Part shown: positions 28,562 through 30,839 of the stretch, piece by piece | Position numbering within the stretch: position 1 is the stretch's first letter | Layout of the letters: each line of letters begins with the position of its first letter | Virus record (IMG/VR): IMGVR_UViG_3300023245_000067 | Span: 1 to 30,839 of that record | DNA: 30,839 nt | Source: a virus | Reading direction: 5' to 3' (one strand) | The notes under the pieces: generated by a model | Seen by the model: only the letters and a program-made list of their open reading frames with translations | Database searches by the model: none | What the model was told of the DNA's origin: nothing | Program-made: the position numbers and the translations under genes

Positions 28562-28780
28562 ATGATCAAGAAGTTGAGAACCAAAATCAAGCAGAAACTG
28601 TGCCGCCACAGCGACACTGATGAGCACACATTGATGGTGAGGCGCAGCAGGCCAAGCAAGTTGAAGCAGGTTGCCATTTGCAATAAGTGCAACAAGTTCA
28701 AGGTTCTCTTTGTTGGCAGTCGCAGGCAGTTGCGCATGTGGCAAGAGAAGCGGCCTGTGATATTCTATATCCATGACTAA
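28562..28780 (+). CDS. Small basic zinc-finger-like protein (72 aa)
   Basis: AAGGAAA lies just before the ATG. The product is very basic (MIKKLRTKIKQKLCRHSD) with a later CNKC pair (ICNKCNKFKVL); Cys14, His15 or His17 with this pair could bind zinc. Ends inside the small terminase gene. Its role is unknown; possibly nucleic-acid binding. Confidence 0.6.
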   Translation: MIKKLRTKIKQKLCRHSDTDEHTLMVRRSRPSKLKQVAICNKCNKFKVLFVGSRRQLRMWQEKRPVIFYIHD

Positions 28781-29261
28781 ACAAACCGATACAAACCAAC
28801 TCTGGAAAGTGGCACGCACTGAGTCCAACCCAAATGGAGCTGGTGAAAAGCCTAGATATGCAACGCCTGAGCTTTTGTGGGCTGACTGTGTTGCATACTT
28901 TGAGTGGTCTGATGCCAACCCGTTGCAAGAAGAAAGAGTGGGCTGGTACTTAGGGAACCCCACTGTTGTGAATGTCAACAAGCTCAGGGCATACACTCAG
29001 CGCGGGCTTCAGTTGCATCTTGGCATTGTCAGGGATACATGGCAGCGGTGGGCAAAAGCAGAGCACCATCTGTCTGAGGTAGTCAACCGCGCCAACAATG
29101 TCATTTTTGAGATGAAGTTCACAGCAGCAGCAGCTGACCAGCTCAACCATGCGATCATTGCCAGAGAGCTTGGCCTTGCCGACAAGCAGGATCACACCAG
29201 CTCAGATGGATCAATGACACCTGACCGAATCACTCGCACCATCGTTAAGCCTGCCAAGTAA
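28773..29261 (+). CDS. terS: Terminase small subunit
   Basis: The small subunit recognises phage DNA for packaging. The 162-residue protein contains GEKPRYATPELLWADCVAYFEWSDANP, VNKLRAYTQRGLQLHLGIVRDTWQRW (HTH region) and NVIFEMKFTAAAADQLNHAIIARELGLADKQ, the usual pattern of phage TerS families. It is immediately followed, without gap, by the large subunit. Confidence 0.87.
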   Translation: MTKQTDTNQLWKVARTESNPNGAGEKPRYATPELLWADCVAYFEWSDANPLQEERVGWYLGNPTVVNVNKLRAYTQRGLQLHLGIVRDTWQRWAKAEHHLSEVVNRANNVIFEMKFTAAAADQLNHAIIARELGLADKQDHTSSDGSMTPDRITRTIVKPAK

Positions 29262-30515
29262 ATGGGCCAAGTTCTGCCCATGTTTGCAGCAGAAGCTGAA
29301 TATGTTCTTGACATCCCCACGCCTGAATGGGCAATCCCAATGCTTGAGCCTTGCCGGTTCAAAGGCGCAAAGGGTGGCCGCTCTGGTGGAAAGTCACATG
29401 AGAGGGCTGAGGCATTAGTTGAGGCCATGGTGATGAATATGGACTTGAGCGCGGTCTGCATCAGGGAAATTCAGAAGTCACTCAAATTCTCTGCCAAGAA
29501 ACTCATTGAGCAGAAGATACAGAAGTTCAAAGTGGGGCACCTCTTCCACATCACCAACACTGAGATTAGTCGCATAGGTGGCACCGGTGTCTGTATATTC
29601 CAAGGAATGCAGGATCACACAGCAGACTCTATCAAGTCACTTGAAGACTTTGGCATTGCATGGGTGGAAGAAGCGCAGAACCTGTCAGCCCGATCACTTG
29701 AGCTGCTGATACCAACCATCAGGGCATCTGGCTCAGAGTTGTGGTTCACATGGAACCCGCACAATGCCACTGACCCAGTTGAGGCAATGTTTGTCACAGC
29801 AGCTGCGGCCAATGACCCTGACTTCATCTGTATACATGTCAACTTCGATGACAACCCATTCAATACTGAAGAATCAATCAAGGAAGCTGCAAGGCATCTG
29901 AGGTTGCGGCCTGATACTTATGCCCATGTCTGGTTGGGTGAGTACAGCATGATCAGTGACAATCAAGTCTTTGCCAACAAGTTCAGGGTGGCTGAGTTTG
30001 TGCCTGAGCCAACATGGGATGGCCCATATCACGGCATTGACTTTGGCTTTGCTAAAGACCCAACCACTGCGGTGAAGTGCTGGATTGATAATGAGCGCCT
30101 ATATATTGAATATGATGCAAGCAGGGTTGGACTAGAGCTAGATGACACAACTGATTATCTGCTGGAAGCCGTGCCCGACATTGACAAGCATACCGCCAGA
30201 GCAGATTGCGCCCGACCAGAATCAATCAGTTATCTGAAGCGCAACGGCCTGCCCAGAATAGTGGGCTGCAAGAAGGGCGCTGGATCGGTTCAGGATGGCA
30301 TTGAGTTCATGAAGTCATTCAGAGAAATTGTGATCCACACACGTTGCAAAGAGACCGTTAGTGAGTTCAATATGTACAGCTACAAGATTGACAAGTTGAG
30401 TGGTGATATACTTCCCATCATTGTCGATGCGTACAACCACTTAATTGACGCAATACGCTATGCACTTGAGCCAGTCATGAGGCGGTCAGGTCAACCAAAT
30501 ATAAGGGCACTTTAA
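29262..30515 (+). CDS. terL: Terminase large subunit (PBSX-type)
   Basis: The ATPase-nuclease motor that packages DNA. Walker A is GAKGGRSGGKSHE (~residues 34-46). Walker B and catalytic Glu are FGIAWVEEAQ. The coupling motif is in SELWFTWNPHN. The nuclease domain starts GPYHGIDFGFAKDPT, with further acidic sites at ADCARPESI and IVDAYNHLIDAIRYAL. At 417 residues it is typical of PBSX-type TerL. The stop TAA touches the portal ATG with no spacer. Confidence 0.94.
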   Translation: MGQVLPMFAAEAEYVLDIPTPEWAIPMLEPCRFKGAKGGRSGGKSHERAEALVEAMVMNMDLSAVCIREIQKSLKFSAKKLIEQKIQKFKVGHLFHITNTEISRIGGTGVCIFQGMQDHTADSIKSLEDFGIAWVEEAQNLSARSLELLIPTIRASGSELWFTWNPHNATDPVEAMFVTAAAANDPDFICIHVNFDDNPFNTEESIKEAARHLRLRPDTYAHVWLGEYSMISDNQVFANKFRVAEFVPEPTWDGPYHGIDFGFAKDPTTAVKCWIDNERLYIEYDASRVGLELDDTTDYLLEAVPDIDKHTARADCARPESISYLKRNGLPRIVGCKKGAGSVQDGIEFMKSFREIVIHTRCKETVSEFNMYSYKIDKLSGDILPIIVDAYNHLIDAIRYALEPVMRRSGQPNIRAL

Positions 30516-30839
30516 ATGGCTTGGTGGAATAAGAACAAACGGGAATCAAAAGAAAGTGCCACTGGCCGGGTCATGATGACCCAGCCCAACCAACCGGTTT
30601 GGTCAAATAGAAACTATGCGGCATTTGCAAAGGAAGGCTATCAGCAGAATGTGGTGGCATATCAAGCCATCAACAAGATAGCTGAGGCGGTTGCATCTGT
30701 TGAATGGGAAGTGTGGAAGGGTGACACCCAGCTGAGTGAATCCCCACTGCTTGACCTGCTCGCACAACCCAACCCCATGCAGTCTGGCTCAGAGTTCATG
30801 CAAGCCATGATTGGATATTATCTAATTGCTGGTAATGCC
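30516..30839 (+). CDS. Portal protein, 5' part (continues at window start after circle closure)
   Basis: The frame begins MAWWNKNKRESKESATG immediately after the TerL stop, with no separate ribosome site, suggesting coupled translation. It contains VVAYQAINKIAEAVASVEWEVW, a usual portal N-terminal helix, and runs off the end in frame. Its last 127 bases equal the first 127 of the window, so joining the ends gives a single 504-residue portal. Confidence 0.93.
   Translation, partial: MAWWNKNKRESKESATGRVMMTQPNQPVWSNRNYAAFAKEGYQQNVVAYQAINKIAEAVASVEWEVWKGDTQLSESPLLDLLAQPNPMQSGSEFMQAMIGYYLIAGNA
30713..30839. repeat. Terminal direct repeat, right copy
   Basis: Identical to 1-127; see the left copy. 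It marks the point where the circular contig was opened, inside the portal gene. Confidence 0.95.

Noticed and set aside
1-30839. tRNA genes, CRISPR arrays and rRNA
   Set aside because: No cloverleaf-like segments with a conserved T-loop, no regularly spaced repeats and no rRNA signatures were noticed on reading either strand.

Overview
This window is a complete or near-complete tailed-phage genome. The first 127 bases are repeated exactly as the last 127 (1-127 = 30713-30839), so the sequence closes into a circle of 30,712 bp. The portal gene runs across the join. An exact 127-base overlap is what a k=127 de Bruijn assembler leaves on a circular contig, so the ends are probably an assembly artefact and not a physical terminal repeat. 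The head genes are HK97-type (protease plus delta-domain capsid protein), and there is a tube, a chaperone pair and a tape measure but no contractile-sheath gene. This is therefore a siphovirus-like phage. The early genes (DUF1376, DUF1364, RusA, ERF, YqaJ) are typical of phages of Gram-negative Proteobacteria, and a lipoprotein in the lysis region also points to a host with an outer membrane. The host genus cannot be read from the sequence. No integrase, tRNA, CRISPR array or phage DNA polymerase was found.

There are three transcription blocks. (1) A long rightward late block runs from the terminase genes (28773) through the circle join to 17822. It holds TerS, TerL, portal, a small ORF, MuF-like head protein, protease, capsid, a possible decoration protein, a terminator, connectors, tail tube, a tail chaperone with a -1 frameshift, tape measure, an unusual 14-residue-repeat protein, an Mtd-N-like fibre, tail tip and hub, a PAS-domain protein, a lysis-like cluster (coiled-coil membrane protein, DUF5675 protein, overlapping spanin-like pair, second membrane protein) and a stand-alone primase-polymerase-like protein. 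(2) A leftward early block (24381 down to 18200) holds a small HTH regulator, small hypothetical genes, an intact adenine methyltransferase, a LexA-type winged helix, a DUF1376 replication protein with internal iteron-like repeats, an ASCH-like protein, a nin-like set (possible NinB, broken methyltransferase, DUF1364, RusA) and a truncated IS1595-type transposase. (3) A rightward early block (24476-28780) holds an ERF annealing protein, a YqaJ exonuclease and many small proteins.

Blocks 2 and 3 diverge from overlapping, mutually exclusive promoters inside an inverted repeat (24405-24441), next to the HTH gene. This looks like a simple early switch. Blocks 1 and 2 converge on a 377-base gene-free stretch (17823-18199) with two 48-bp direct repeats, an AT-rich segment and a degenerate inverted copy. 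It is one of two origin candidates; the other lies inside the DUF1376 gene.

The most unusual items are the 18-fold repeat protein after the tape measure, the stand-alone PAS protein between tail tip and lysis genes, the lysis cluster that lacks a classical endolysin, and the decayed or reduced genes (a methyltransferase without its catalytic half and a transposase without its DDE domain) kept in the early operon. All calls come from reading the sequence; no database search was run.
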